A stretch of DNA of 64,000 nt from Paenibacillus phocaeensis (GTDB lineage Bacteria; Bacillota; Bacilli; Paenibacillales; Paenibacillaceae), in assembly GCF_900021165.1 (NCBI RefSeq), contig NZ_FCOQ01000018.1, positions 176,783 to 240,782 of the forward strand, read 5' to 3'. Below the pieces are notes generated by a model. The model was not told the origin of the DNA and made no database searches. It saw only the letters and a program-made list of their open reading frames with translations. A program made the translations under genes and the position numbers. How positions within the stretch are numbered: position 1 is the stretch's first letter; each line of letters opens with the position of its first letter. Below are positions 26,365 through 35,427 of this stretch, one piece after another.

Positions 26365-27222
26365 ATGCTGGCTTTAGATGTTCGAAATATTAACAAGAAA
26401 TTTCCGAGCTTTGAGCTCAAGGATGTTTCGTTCCAGCTGGAGAAGGGATTTATTATGGGCTTTATCGGGGTAAACGGAGCGGGGAAAACCACCACGATCA
26501 AATCGATTTTGAATATGACTCGCGTCGACAGCGGTGAAATCCATATCCTGGGGCGAAATTTGAATGAACACGAACTTGAATTGAAGCAAGACATCGGTTT
26601 TACTTTTGGAGGCATCGATTTTTATACGCGCAGCAAAATCAAGACGTTGACCGGGACCATCAAAAAGTTCTATCAGAACTGGGACGACAAGAAGTATTCC
26701 TACTATCTGCGGAGATTCCGATTGGATGAGAATAAGAAGATCGCCGATCTGTCGACCGGCATGAAGGTGAAGTACAGCCTGGCTCTTGCATTGTCTCACG
26801 GAGCGAAGCTGCTCATCCTCGACGAACCGACGAGCGGGCTTGATCCGGCTTCGAGGGACGATCTGCTGGAGATCTTTCAAGAGCTGATTGTGGACGGCGA
26901 AGTCAGCATTTTGTTCTCGACGCATATTACCTCGGACTTGGAGAAGTGTGCGGATTACATTACCTTTATTGCGAATGGGCAAATTGTTCTTAGCGGCGAG
27001 AAGGAAGAATTCAAAGAAGCTTATCTCCTGTTGAATGGTTCCGAGAGCGAATTGAAGCGGGTGAAGGATCGATTGATTTCTTATAAAATGAATTCATTTG
27101 GTTTCACCGGGTTAATTCGTGCGAAAGACTTCCATCCGTCTTCCGGCATCAAAGCGACAACGCCAAGCCTAGAGGATATCCTGATCTATTACACGAAGAA
27201 GGGGGAGGAAATTCATGGTTAA
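26365..27222 (+). CDS. ABC transporter ATP-binding protein (YtrB-like)
   Basis: A 285-residue ATPase with Walker A GVNGAGKTT, an atypical signature LSTGMKVKYS, Walker B LLILDEPTSGLD and switch His in FSTHITSD. The STGMK form of the signature is usual in ATPases linked to GntR/YtrA regulators. The 8-base overlap with the permease gene indicates coupled translation. It starts at ATG 26365 after GAGGAGG. The family is often induced by cell-wall-active compounds; no substrate can be read here. Confidence 0.93.
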   Translation: MLALDVRNINKKFPSFELKDVSFQLEKGFIMGFIGVNGAGKTTTIKSILNMTRVDSGEIHILGRNLNEHELELKQDIGFTFGGIDFYTRSKIKTLTGTIKKFYQNWDDKKYSYYLRRFRLDENKKIADLSTGMKVKYSLALALSHGAKLLILDEPTSGLDPASRDDLLEIFQELIVDGEVSILFSTHITSDLEKCADYITFIANGQIVLSGEKEEFKEAYLLLNGSESELKRVKDRLISYKMNSFGFTGLIRAKDFHPSSGIKATTPSLEDILIYYTKKGEEIHG

Positions 27223-27871
27223 CTTGATCAAGAAGGATCTCAAGCTGGGTGTGCATCCTCTGTTTTTGATCATGCCGGTGTTGACTGGGGCTTTAATGTT
27301 TATCCCCGGCTGGATTTACTTTATTGTGATTCTGTATTTCTGCTGGATTACCGTTCCGAATATGTTCAATCAATTTCGTTCGCAAAATGATTTGATGTTT
27401 ACCTCGATGATGCCTGTCAGAAAACGGGACATTGTCAAAGCCCGAGTATTCGTGATCACAGGTCTGGAAATCGCGCATATCGTAGTTGCCTTGGTCTTTG
27501 GCATGATCACCTTCCGCTTATATCCGGATGTGAACTATATTTTCTTCCCGCCGAATTTAGGTTTCTTTGGTCTCTGCTTTGCCATGCTGGCGATCTTTAA
27601 CCTTATTTTTCTCCCTATATATTACAAAACCGCTTATAAATTTGGCATGGCATTGCTTGCCTCTGTCGTGGCTGCCACGCTGTTCGCCGGAATAGCCCAA
27701 TGGCTCGGGATTCAAAATTCGAGGCTGAACGGGATCTTTTATGGTACGGAGGCGCATCACGTAGCACAGCAGGCCTATATTCTCATCGCGGGGATCGCCC
27801 TCTTCCTGGCACTTACGGCTATTGGATACCGGATTGCCCTCAAACGATTCCTTCAAGTGGAGATCCAATGA
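27215..27871 (+). CDS. ABC-2 permease of the YtrA-type module
   Basis: A 218-residue membrane protein with about six hydrophobic stretches: roughly 14-28, 30-48, 82-100, 112-132, 144-165 and 185-205. MFNQFRSQNDLMFTSMMPVRKRDIVKARV is a typical cytoplasmic loop of this group. It starts within the end of the ATPase gene and overlaps the GntR gene by 4 bases, so all three are translated together. Confidence 0.88.
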   Translation: MVNLIKKDLKLGVHPLFLIMPVLTGALMFIPGWIYFIVILYFCWITVPNMFNQFRSQNDLMFTSMMPVRKRDIVKARVFVITGLEIAHIVVALVFGMITFRLYPDVNYIFFPPNLGFFGLCFAMLAIFNLIFLPIYYKTAYKFGMALLASVVAATLFAGIAQWLGIQNSRLNGIFYGTEAHHVAQQAYILIAGIALFLALTAIGYRIALKRFLQVEIQ

Positions 27872-28233
27872 ATGTAGCTATTTCGAGCACCTCGGAGAAA
27901 CCGATCTATCAACAGCTGTTCGAGCAAATCAGCGCTCAAATTCTGAAGGGGGAGCTGGAGAGCGGCTACAGTTTGCCCCCGATCAGACAAGCCGCCCATG
28001 AGCTGCGGGTCAGTGTCATTACCGTCAAGAAGGCTTGGGAAGAACTGGAACGGCTTGGCTTAATCCATACGGTCACCGGAAAAGGCTGCTTTGTGGCCGA
28101 ATTCTCGCCGGAGGAGATGCAACGCAGACGCGACGAAATGGTGATGAAACAACTGGCGAACGAGGTGGACTACTACAAGTCGTTTGGCCTATCCTTGGAT
28201 GAAATGATCGAGGTATTGAAGAAAGTTTATTAA
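27868..28233 (+). CDS. GntR/YtrA-family repressor
   Basis: A 121-residue regulator. The winged helix reads IYQQLFEQISAQILKGEL, LPPIRQAAHELRVSVITVKKAWEELERLGLI, TVTGKGCFVAE. A short helical tail (EMVMKQLANEVDYYKSFGLSLDEMIEVLKKVY) is typical of the YtrA subfamily and replaces an effector domain. The start is ATG 27868, inside the last codon of the permease gene (ATGA overlap); a longer in-frame reading from 27700 runs through the permease gene and is unlikely. Here the regulator is the last gene, whereas in Bacillus ytrA is first. Confidence 0.93.
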   Translation: MNVAISSTSEKPIYQQLFEQISAQILKGELESGYSLPPIRQAAHELRVSVITVKKAWEELERLGLIHTVTGKGCFVAEFSPEEMQRRRDEMVMKQLANEVDYYKSFGLSLDEMIEVLKKVY

Positions 28234-28256
28234 GAAGCCGCATCAGCGGCTTCTTT
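28234..28256 (+). terminator. Terminator of the YtrA-type operon
   Basis: GAAGCCGC (28234-28241) pairs with GCGGCTTC (28246-28253), followed by TTT and a weak T-rich end. Confidence 0.75.
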
Positions 28257-28320
28257 AGTTCCTGCAAGGAAAGCTTCACGTTTTCAAGTTTGACCCAACC
28301 TGGGAATCCCGGGCTGGACG

Positions 28321-28385
28321 CTTTGCATGATTATCCCGTTTGATCAGAAGTAGAGAACCTGAATGAAAGGGATAATCGTACAAAG
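28321..28385. repeat. Hairpin repeat, third copy of the CTTTGCACGATTATCCC family
   Basis: CTTTGCATGATTATCCC (28321-28337) and GGGATAATCGTACAAAG (28369-28385) form an inverted repeat with two mismatches. The arms match those of the tandem element at 36344-36627. The flank GGACG before the left arm also mirrors the GCGTCC that follows the right arms there, so this copy lies in the opposite orientation. Confidence 0.7.
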
Positions 28386-28424
28386 CAGCGTGCAGGCGAC
28401 TCAAGACACGAACCCGGAAAAAAA

Positions 28425-29423
28425 TCAGCTGGTGCGCCGCACCATCAGTTCTGTCGGGAACACTTCTTCGACCGGAGCGACCGGATCCCCGTCGGATTCA
28501 ATGGATTTGATCATCAGCTTGGAAGCGGCCTCGGCCAATTCGTTGATGGGGTGGCGTATGGTCGATAAGCTCAACAGTTCGGAAACGGTTGGCATATCGT
28601 CGATGCCCAACACGGCGAGTTGTTTCGGGACGGCCAGGTCCAAATCCTTGCAAGCCTTCAATGCCCCAATGGCCGAGATGTCGTTCAAACAAAACAACGC
28701 TTGGGGCAGTTGGTTGGATTGGGCCAGATTCACCACGGTATCGTATCCGAATTGCTCCGTCATATCGCCCGTTAACACCGTCGTCAGCCTGCCCTGCTGC
28801 TGCAGGGCCTCGCTGGCTCCGTTCAGCCGGTCGTCGAATCCGGGAACATGCCCGTGCGGATACGTCAAAATGATCAAATTGTCATAACCGCGGGACAATA
28901 TGTGGTTCACCCCGATTTGCCCGCTCTGATAGTCATTGACGCGCAGCACATGCGCGCCGTAGGGCAAATTATGACGGCCTACCGTAATGACCGGTACGTT
29001 GAGACTCATCAGTTTGGGCATGAATTTCTCCGTTTCCATCGTGGCTTTGACGATAATCCCGTCGACCATCTGGACGTTCATAAAGATTTCTTCAAAGTCC
29101 AGCAGGATGATCTTATACCCCAAGACCTTTAGCTGCTGCTTGATGACTTTGGCGAAGTGGAGAAAGTATAAGTCTTCGAAATACCCGTCCCCGTCATAAA
29201 TACTATCGGATAATACAAGCCCGATGGTATGCATTCTGCCGGTAATCAGGCTTTTGGCCACCGGGTTGACTTGATACCCCAGCTTTTTGATCGAGAGACG
29301 GATCTTCTCCTTTGTCTCCACGCCCATTTTCTGATAGTTGCCGTTTAGAAAATGGGAGACCGTCGCGGGCGATACCCCCGCGTCTTTGGCGACTTGAACC
29401 AAGGTAACCCTTTTATTCGTCAT
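28425..29423 (-). CDS. LacI-family regulator of the first GH172/GH32 operon
   Basis: A 332-residue repressor with the helix-turn-helix VTLVQVAKDAGVSPATVSHFLNGNY and an effector domain (HTIGLVLSDSIYDGDG, LFCLNDISAIGALKACKDL, LAVLGIDDMPTVSELLSLSTI). ATG 29423 follows GAGG with a 7-base gap; a TTG two codons earlier is less likely. It is the last gene of a six-gene minus-strand operon: GH32, binding protein, two permeases, GH172, LacI. The palindrome GTAAAACGTTTTAC before the first gene is its probable operator, which would make it autoregulatory. Confidence 0.93.
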   Translation of the reverse strand: MTNKRVTLVQVAKDAGVSPATVSHFLNGNYQKMGVETKEKIRLSIKKLGYQVNPVAKSLITGRMHTIGLVLSDSIYDGDGYFEDLYFLHFAKVIKQQLKVLGYKIILLDFEEIFMNVQMVDGIIVKATMETEKFMPKLMSLNVPVITVGRHNLPYGAHVLRVNDYQSGQIGVNHILSRGYDNLIILTYPHGHVPGFDDRLNGASEALQQQGRLTTVLTGDMTEQFGYDTVVNLAQSNQLPQALFCLNDISAIGALKACKDLDLAVPKQLAVLGIDDMPTVSELLSLSTIRHPINELAEAASKLMIKSIESDGDPVAPVEEVFPTELMVRRTS

Positions 29424-29466
29424 GTTCAAACCTCTATTTCTTTATGTTTTGCAAAGTGTCTCCAAA

Positions 29467-30555
29467 TTAGCGCGGGCGTCTGTCCAGCACGCCGGGCAGT
29501 TCGGGAAACGCTTGATGCGGCTCAGTCTGATACCAGTAAGATACGGAGCTCACGTCGTCGCTTCTTTCGAACAACGCCTTGCCGTCATGCCCGATCTGCT
29601 GAACGGTGACCCGCAAATCCTCCTCAAATAAAATGGGATCAAGTATATGCCAACGATAGAAACCGCGCATCGGACAAGCGGCTCCATCGTAAATATGCGC
29701 TCTTGTCGTATCCGTTACTGCAAAATACGGAAAACCCATAAATGGGGTGGAGTACGTCTGCTCATGAACCGGATTGCCGTTGTCGGGTCTCACGAACCCC
29801 CAGGCGCCGCCGAAGTAATCCTCCGCCCCCGTGCCGCAAATCGTCGGCCAGTCCTTGTCGCCGTCCAGGTAAAATTTCACTTCTCCTTCGCCGTACCAAT
29901 AGCGGGACAGGGAGGTCCAGGCCATGTAGGTGCCGATGTATTTCCCTCTTCCTTTAATTCCATCAAGAATCGTATAATCCTGCTTAAGCTTCGTCGGATT
30001 TTCCCGACGGAATTGAGCGTGGAAATATTCCGTGTCCTCCGGAAGCTCATCGACCAGCATGTAATCAAATTGGTAGAAAAACGCCTCGATTTCCTGAGGA
30101 TGTTCATTCGTAATGGTTACTTTGGCCGCCTTTCTAAAAGGCATCGCAAAGTAGCTGTTCATGCCGCCAACCGGATTGACCACGATCGGTATGGAATTGA
30201 CGACCGCTCTGGCGCCAAAGCCGTTGCAAAAGAAATCGCCGAGCGGAGCTTCAACGGACGGGGATTCTTCGCCGTCCCAATACATCCGCAGCACCAGGTC
30301 GCGCAATACGAACCAGCCGGATTCGGTCTGATCGGTTACGGTCATCCAGATATGCTGGATAATGCCGGGGCCTTCGATATCGACGAGCGTGGCCGTCTCG
30401 CCCTGGGCCAGCGGGATGAAGGCTTTGCCTTTCCGGGCCACCCCTAGCGGGCCGGCCGCTTGTCCGCCTTCGCCTTTCAAGCCGCGCGGATTTTCCGCTG
30501 TGATTGCTCTGCTTCTCCCTTTCATTCTGCCAAAAAGTTGATTCATCGATTGCAT
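29467..30555 (-). CDS. GH172 (DUF2961) enzyme, first paralogue
   Basis: A 362-residue cytoplasmic protein of the DUF2961 family, now GH172, whose founding member is a difructose dianhydride I synthase/hydrolase (alpha-D-fructofuranosidase); others act on D-arabinofuranosides. Conserved blocks are GPGIIQHIWMT, DLVLRMYWDGEESPSVEAPLGDFF, YWYGEGEVKFYLDGD and GTGAEDYFGGAWGF. The glutamates in GEG (223) and GTGAED (245) are the likely catalytic pair. AAAGGAGAG precedes the ATG. It shares an operon with a GH32-like enzyme, an importer and a repressor, and lies close to a fructokinase gene, which favours a fructose-containing substrate. Confidence 0.88.
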   Translation of the reverse strand: MQSMNQLFGRMKGRSRAITAENPRGLKGEGGQAAGPLGVARKGKAFIPLAQGETATLVDIEGPGIIQHIWMTVTDQTESGWFVLRDLVLRMYWDGEESPSVEAPLGDFFCNGFGARAVVNSIPIVVNPVGGMNSYFAMPFRKAAKVTITNEHPQEIEAFFYQFDYMLVDELPEDTEYFHAQFRRENPTKLKQDYTILDGIKGRGKYIGTYMAWTSLSRYWYGEGEVKFYLDGDKDWPTICGTGAEDYFGGAWGFVRPDNGNPVHEQTYSTPFMGFPYFAVTDTTRAHIYDGAACPMRGFYRWHILDPILFEEDLRVTVQQIGHDGKALFERSDDVSSVSYWYQTEPHQAFPELPGVLDRRPR

Positions 30556-30585
30556 GGGGATCTCTCCTTTGTCTCTGCTGGTCTC

Positions 30586-31419
30586 TTATCCTTTGACCGC
30601 GCCGTCGGACACGCCGGCCATCACATATTTATTCAGGAACAGGTAAGTGATGATAATCGGGATGATGCTGATGCAGATGGCTGCAAACGTCTGGCCCCAA
30701 TCCGTCGCGCCAAACGCCCCGATGAATTCCTGGAGCCCGACGGCGATCGTTTTGTATTGCTTGTCGTTCGTAAAGGTGTTGGAAAATATAAAGTCGTTCC
30801 AGATGAAAATAAAGTTGATCGAAGCGACCGTAACCGTCGTGTTGATAGTCAGCGGCGAAATGATTTTATAGAACACCTGATAGATATTGCAGCCGTCGAT
30901 CACGGCGGCTTCGATCAATTCATTAGGCACATAGCTGTAGAAGCTGGTAAAGATCAGAATCGATAGCGGCAGGGCAAAGCCGACTTGCGGCAGGATCAAT
31001 GCCAGATAGGAATTCAGCAGCCCGTAGTCTTTGTACATGATAAACAACGGAATCAGGGTGACCTGAATCGGGATCATGATGCCGATCGTAAAGAACAGCA
31101 GCAGCTTGGAATTCAGCTTCACCTTCATTTTGACGAGAGCAAATCCCGCCGTTGCGCTGAGGAAAACGATCAATACCAGGCAACTGAAGGTCACGATGGC
31201 GGTATTTTTGATATACAGGAGCAGATCACTTTCCCGAAATACGTCAGCATAGTTGGCGAACGACCATACCGTCGGCAGCGAAAACGGCTTTGTCGTCAAT
31301 TCGATGCTCGATTTGAAGCTGGACAACAACAGCCAGACGACCGGATAGATTTGGACGAGCAGGATCGCGATCACGATAAAATAGAGCAGGAAGGACAGGG
31401 AAGTCTTCTTGGATTTCAT
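30586..31419 (-). CDS. Sugar ABC importer permease, UgpE/MalG type (cassette 1)
   Basis: A 277-residue CUT1 permease with six hydrophobic segments, the first at about 9-29. The EAA loop is IEAAVIDGCNIYQVFYKIISP. It starts one base after the stop of the other permease gene, with AAAGGAG inside that gene's end. The C-terminal GVSDGAVKG is typical. Its partners are the permease at 31421 and the lipoprotein at 32401. Confidence 0.93.
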   Translation of the reverse strand: MKSKKTSLSFLLYFIVIAILLVQIYPVVWLLLSSFKSSIELTTKPFSLPTVWSFANYADVFRESDLLLYIKNTAIVTFSCLVLIVFLSATAGFALVKMKVKLNSKLLLFFTIGIMIPIQVTLIPLFIMYKDYGLLNSYLALILPQVGFALPLSILIFTSFYSYVPNELIEAAVIDGCNIYQVFYKIISPLTINTTVTVASINFIFIWNDFIFSNTFTNDKQYKTIAVGLQEFIGAFGATDWGQTFAAICISIIPIIITYLFLNKYVMAGVSDGAVKG

Positions 31420-31420
31420 G

Positions 31421-32296
31421 TTAGGCTTCTCCTTTCCTGGAATTAAAGATAGCCCGGATGATCAGGACGGCAAGCAGGCTTTCGAGAACGATAAAGACGG
31501 CGATCGCGCTTCCGTAACCGTATTGAATTGTGGAGAACGCTTTTTTGTACATATAGGTCGTGACCAGCTCGGTCGTCGAACCCGGCACGCCGATGATATA
31601 AGGGATATCAAAGCCGCGCAGCGCCCCGGTGGTGCACATGATCAGCGCCAGACTCAACACGTGCTTGATGCTCGGCAATTTGATGTAACGGATTAGCTGC
31701 CAGCCGTTCACGCCGTCGATGGTGGCGGCTTCCTCGATTTCTTTCGGAATGGCGATCAGCGCCGCATAGAAGATCACCATGTACATCCCTGTGAAACGCC
31801 AGCCTTCGGGAATGGAGACGGCGATCAGCGCGGTGTGCGGGTCGGATAACCAGGCGCTTTGCAGATGGCCCAGCCCGATCCACCCCAGGAACATGTTGAG
31901 CAGGCCGAGCGGCTGCAAGGAATAGAAGTTGCGGAACATCTGGGCGATGGCGACGGTGACCACGACAGCCGGCAAGTAATATAACGTTCTGAAAACGCCG
32001 GCCCCTTTTTTGACGTACGAGAGCAACAGCGCGAAAAACAACCCGATGAACACTTGCATCAACACGACGATGATGACGTAGACTAGATTGTTCTGCACGG
32101 AGTTCCAAAAGTAAGGGTCGTGAAACATCTTGATATAATTGCCCAGCCCGATATATTTGGCGTCCTTGATGCCGTTCCAATCTTGAAAGCCGTAGTTCAG
32201 CGACTGAATGATGGGGACAAAGACGGTTCCCAAATAGAAGAGCAGGGCGGGCGTGATAAATACCAACCATGCTTTCTTATCTTTGAGTACATTCAT
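31421..32296 (-). CDS. Sugar ABC importer permease, UgpA/MalF type (cassette 1)
   Basis: A 291-residue permease with six hydrophobic segments. WLVFITPALLFYLGTVFVPI is the first, and EEAATIDGVNGWQLIRYIKL is the EAA loop. ATG 32296 is preceded by GGAGAG at 8 bases; an in-frame codon at 32311 lacks such a site. In the gap before the binding-protein gene, GCCCGG and CCGGGC (32348-32371) can pair and may lower expression of the permeases relative to the binding protein. Confidence 0.93.
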   Translation of the reverse strand: MNVLKDKKAWLVFITPALLFYLGTVFVPIIQSLNYGFQDWNGIKDAKYIGLGNYIKMFHDPYFWNSVQNNLVYVIIVVLMQVFIGLFFALLLSYVKKGAGVFRTLYYLPAVVVTVAIAQMFRNFYSLQPLGLLNMFLGWIGLGHLQSAWLSDPHTALIAVSIPEGWRFTGMYMVIFYAALIAIPKEIEEAATIDGVNGWQLIRYIKLPSIKHVLSLALIMCTTGALRGFDIPYIIGVPGSTTELVTTYMYKKAFSTIQYGYGSAIAVFIVLESLLAVLIIRAIFNSRKGEA

Positions 32297-32400
32297 GTGG
32301 AATCTCTCCATTGATTCAGATTGACAAACTTAGGAGGAAAAGTCCCCGCCCGGACCTTGAACGGACCGGGCAGGAGGACAGAGAATATGAACGCAACGAT

Positions 32401-33750
32401 TTAGTTGCTTGCGTTTTGGGCGACGGTGTCGTCAACTTGTTTGGCGAACTCTTCTGGCGTCATGCCCCCCATGGCCAATTTCATGATCAAATCGCTCATG
32501 ACGGAGTTCGTATTGGCATCCAGCAGCGTATCCCAAGGCTTGGCAAATTCCGAACCGTAGTTGTCCATATCCTGTTTGATCCGCAGGAACAGCTCGGAGA
32601 ATTTGGACTCGTCTTCAATCGTGAACTTCAGCGGGGACATCTGCTGTTTAGCCACGTAGACGTCGCTGTAATTGTTCAGAACGAAGCTGAGGAAGTCCTT
32701 GGCGGTGCCTTCAAATTTGTCCGCGGTTGCCGCCAGGCCGATCCCGCTGTTGCCGAAAAATTCGTTATCCGGCGTCTTGGCGCCTTCCATCGTCGGCAGG
32801 TAGAAATAATCGACGTTCCCCTTCATATTATCCGGCAGATTTTCGTCCACGAAGGACGGGATTTCCCAAGTGCCCATGCGATACATGGCGGCTTCGCCGT
32901 TAAGGAACATGTTAAGGGCGGTCGTATAATCCGTCGTGGCGAATCCTTGCTGGAAGTACTGGCCGATATCGGAAACGAAGTTGGCTGCCTGCATGCCGAC
33001 TTCGTCGGTCATTTTCGCTTTCCCTTGGCTCAGATTCCGGGCAAATTCATTCCCGGTGGCGCGGAACGGAATCATCGCCGCATAACGCAGCACGGGCCAG
33101 ACATCCACGCCGTCAACGGCGATCGGAGTGATGCCTTTGTCTTTAAGCGCTTTGCTGACGGTAAGCATATCGTCGATCGTTTTCGGTACGGACAGATTGT
33201 TGTCCGCGAAGATTTTCTTATTGTACCAAGTCATCTCCAAATGATATTCCAAAGGGAGGAGATACAAGCTGCCGTCAGGCAGTTCCTGGTATTTCAGCGC
33301 AGGTTCATAGAATTGATCGTACAAGCCCTGCTCGTCCAAGAATTGCTTCATATCAACCAGCATGCCGGCTTCCGCCAATTCCTGAGCGTAGGGATCGGCA
33401 TCCGTATCGATAAATTCCGGAACCTCGCCGGAAGCGACAAGCGTTCTCAGCTTGGTCAGATACGAAGGTCTGTCGGCCGTTACTTGAATATCCAGCTTGA
33501 AGCCGGGATGATCTTCCGCGTAGCGGTCCGCCAGCTCCCGAACGGTTTGAATGATCGCTCCGTTCTCCGGCCGGGCTGTCAGCCAAGTAATCGTTTTACC
33601 CTCGCTGACTGCGGACGAATTCCCCTGATTCTCGGCGCTGTCTCCGGCGTTTTTGTTCGCCGAACCGCCGCAGCCCGCGAGAGCGGTGCCAAGTAAAGCG
33701 GAAATGACGATAAGAGAGAAGAGCTTAAACTTTCGGCTGTTTTTTGCCAT
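32401..33750 (-). CDS. Sugar-binding lipoprotein (cassette 1)
   Basis: A 449-residue solute-binding lipoprotein. The signal peptide runs KLFSLIVISALLGTALAGC, with the lipobox ALAGC. The mature part has the CUT1 family-1 fold: ITWLTARPENGAIIQ, EVPEFIDTDADPY, YNKKIF and GEAAMYRMGTWEIP. ATG 33750 is preceded by GGGGG at 8 bases. It lies between the GH32-like gene and the permeases in the LacI operon. Confidence 0.93.
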   Translation of the reverse strand: MAKNSRKFKLFSLIVISALLGTALAGCGGSANKNAGDSAENQGNSSAVSEGKTITWLTARPENGAIIQTVRELADRYAEDHPGFKLDIQVTADRPSYLTKLRTLVASGEVPEFIDTDADPYAQELAEAGMLVDMKQFLDEQGLYDQFYEPALKYQELPDGSLYLLPLEYHLEMTWYNKKIFADNNLSVPKTIDDMLTVSKALKDKGITPIAVDGVDVWPVLRYAAMIPFRATGNEFARNLSQGKAKMTDEVGMQAANFVSDIGQYFQQGFATTDYTTALNMFLNGEAAMYRMGTWEIPSFVDENLPDNMKGNVDYFYLPTMEGAKTPDNEFFGNSGIGLAATADKFEGTAKDFLSFVLNNYSDVYVAKQQMSPLKFTIEDESKFSELFLRIKQDMDNYGSEFAKPWDTLLDANTNSVMSDLIMKLAMGGMTPEEFAKQVDDTVAQNASN

Positions 33751-33818
33751 TTCAAAACCCCCAATTTTTAATTTTATCTTTAAAAATCTCATGAAGAGAC
33801 TTTTAAATTCGCAACAGA

Positions 33819-35282
33819 TTAACGCAATTCCCCGGTCTTGATCTTGACGTCTTGAACTTTAACGGAACCTTCATTGGCATAAAAACCAAGATAGCCGGTT
33901 TGGAAGTTATAGATCCGCGTGGTCATCGCAACTCTGTCGTTCACGTAAAGGCACAAAATATCATCCTCTAAAATCAGCTTGACGCGGATTTGATCGTGCT
34001 CCGCAAAGCGGAACGGACGCTCCAATTCGATCATTTGCGGTTTGTCGCCGGCGATTTGCCATTGAAAGAAACCGGGCTCGGTCCGAGGCCACATATCGAA
34101 AGCAATCCGGTTGTGGAACGGATCGAATTTGATGAAATAGCCGGTATCGAGCGCCTTGTCGGTGCGCAGCGCGATGCCGAAATCCTTCGCCTCGTTCCAA
34201 TCTGTAAACGCAGCTTCGATCAGGACTTGGGCGGGAAGTTCATTCAACACCCGGTAGGCCAGTCCATCTTGAGAAGCCAATTCGAAGCGGCTGCCGTCAT
34301 CGCGGCAGTTGCTCTCCGCCTCGAGAGAGAGTGCGGTCTCGGTAATAAAATGCTCATAGATGGCTTGAGGCATCCTAACGAGCAGATCGCCGTCATCATT
34401 TTGGTAAATTTCATGCACGACCAGAGTCCCGGCCCATTCCCAATCGCCGTAATCGCTTGACCCCTTCTTGGAAGGAACCCAGCCGAACGCGTACCTTTGC
34501 GATCCGTCCGAGGCCGTCTTCGCCGCGTAAAATCCTCTGCCGTCAAAGGTGTCCGGGATCGGGGAACTGTACGCGCCCAGAGTGCTCTTGCTCTTCTTAT
34601 AATGCGTGACGAACTTCTCGCTGAACGTCGAGTAGACCAGGTAATGCCAGTCTCCCATTTGAAAATAATCCGGACATTCCATCGTGATATATTTGTCCGG
34701 ACTGTAGAACGGTTCGCGATAATTCCAGTGCACCAGATCATCGGAAGTGAGAAGGGCGATGCATCCGCCTTTCTTCTCGGAGGAGTTCATTAGTCTGGAG
34801 GTCACGAGCATCCAGTATTCTTGCCGTTCCTCGTTGAAGAACACGAACGGATCGCGCCAATCGAACTTCTCGTAAATCACCCCGTCGCCGTACAGCTTGA
34901 AATCAGCGTCCTTCGTCCAATGAACTCCGTCGGTCCCGGTGGCCTTCAATACAACCTGCAAGGGCTTGCCGTCCACGCAAAACTCGGCGTTGGGATTGTG
35001 CCCGGTGTAAAAAAGGTGGTACAAGCCGTCATGGTCCTTGATCACGGAGCCGGTATAAGCGTTGCGGTCCGGCTCGTTTTCGCCGCCGTTGGGCAGCACG
35101 ACGCCGTAATTCTCAAAATCCAGGCCGTTTTTGGTGGTGATCAGGTTCCACGTCGTATGATTTCCGTAATCGCCGCCAGCTCTTTGATCATGGAGATAAT
35201 AGAGCTTATACTCTCCACGGTCATAGAACGGGATGACGTCTCCTACCCATCCGTCTTGCGGTTTGAAAAACACTTTTCTCAT
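33819..35282 (-). CDS. GH32-like fructofuranosidase with a non-canonical nucleophile motif
   Basis: A 487-residue cytoplasmic protein of GH32 architecture: a five-bladed propeller (about 1-310) and a C-terminal beta-sandwich. The nucleophile block, normally WMNDPNG, reads GWVGDVIPFY, with Asp15 retained. The RDP motif is FDWRDPF (Asp144) and the acid/base motif is MECPDYF (Glu202). The arabinanase-like spacing is intact, so the enzyme should be active, though the changed nucleophile loop shapes the -1 subsite and suggests another fructoside or linkage. It is the first gene of the LacI-controlled operon, behind a strong promoter and palindromic operator. Confidence 0.82.
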   Translation of the reverse strand: MRKVFFKPQDGWVGDVIPFYDRGEYKLYYLHDQRAGGDYGNHTTWNLITTKNGLDFENYGVVLPNGGENEPDRNAYTGSVIKDHDGLYHLFYTGHNPNAEFCVDGKPLQVVLKATGTDGVHWTKDADFKLYGDGVIYEKFDWRDPFVFFNEERQEYWMLVTSRLMNSSEKKGGCIALLTSDDLVHWNYREPFYSPDKYITMECPDYFQMGDWHYLVYSTFSEKFVTHYKKSKSTLGAYSSPIPDTFDGRGFYAAKTASDGSQRYAFGWVPSKKGSSDYGDWEWAGTLVVHEIYQNDDGDLLVRMPQAIYEHFITETALSLEAESNCRDDGSRFELASQDGLAYRVLNELPAQVLIEAAFTDWNEAKDFGIALRTDKALDTGYFIKFDPFHNRIAFDMWPRTEPGFFQWQIAGDKPQMIELERPFRFAEHDQIRVKLILEDDILCLYVNDRVAMTTRIYNFQTGYLGFYANEGSVKVQDVKIKTGELR

Positions 35283-35299
35283 CTTGTCATCTCCATTTA

Positions 35300-35349
35300 G
35301 TAAAACGTTTTACAAGGATTATGATAAACGCCGTTTTTGGTTTTGTCAA
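35300..35349 (-). promoter_or_regulatory. Promoter and LacI operator of the GH32/GH172 operon
   Basis: On the minus strand TTGACA (35344-35349) and TATCAT (35321-35326) are exactly 17 bases apart. Just downstream, the 14-bp perfect palindrome GTAAAACGTTTTAC (35300-35313) covers the expected start of transcription. It has the CG-centred symmetry of LacI/GalR-family operators. Confidence 0.8.
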
Positions 35350-35427
35350 CGGTTACATTGCTGTTTTATAACGAATAAAATGATTGTGCTAAAGAAAATA
35401 TCGAAACGGTATAGTAAAACGATTACC
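35343..35427 (+). promoter_or_regulatory. Divergent promoter of the ROK fructokinase with a second operator half
   Basis: On the plus strand TTGTCA (35343-35348) and TTATAA (35366-35371) are 17 bases apart. The -35 box overlaps the -35 of the opposite promoter. GTAAAACGATTAC (35415-35427) downstream is a near copy of the 35300 operator with one base missing. It may place this gene under the same repressor. Confidence 0.55.

Noticed and set aside
32311..33696. 461-codon plus-strand open frame over the cassette 1 binding protein
   Set aside because: Antisense to a lipoprotein gene with signal peptide and lipobox; no domain recognised.
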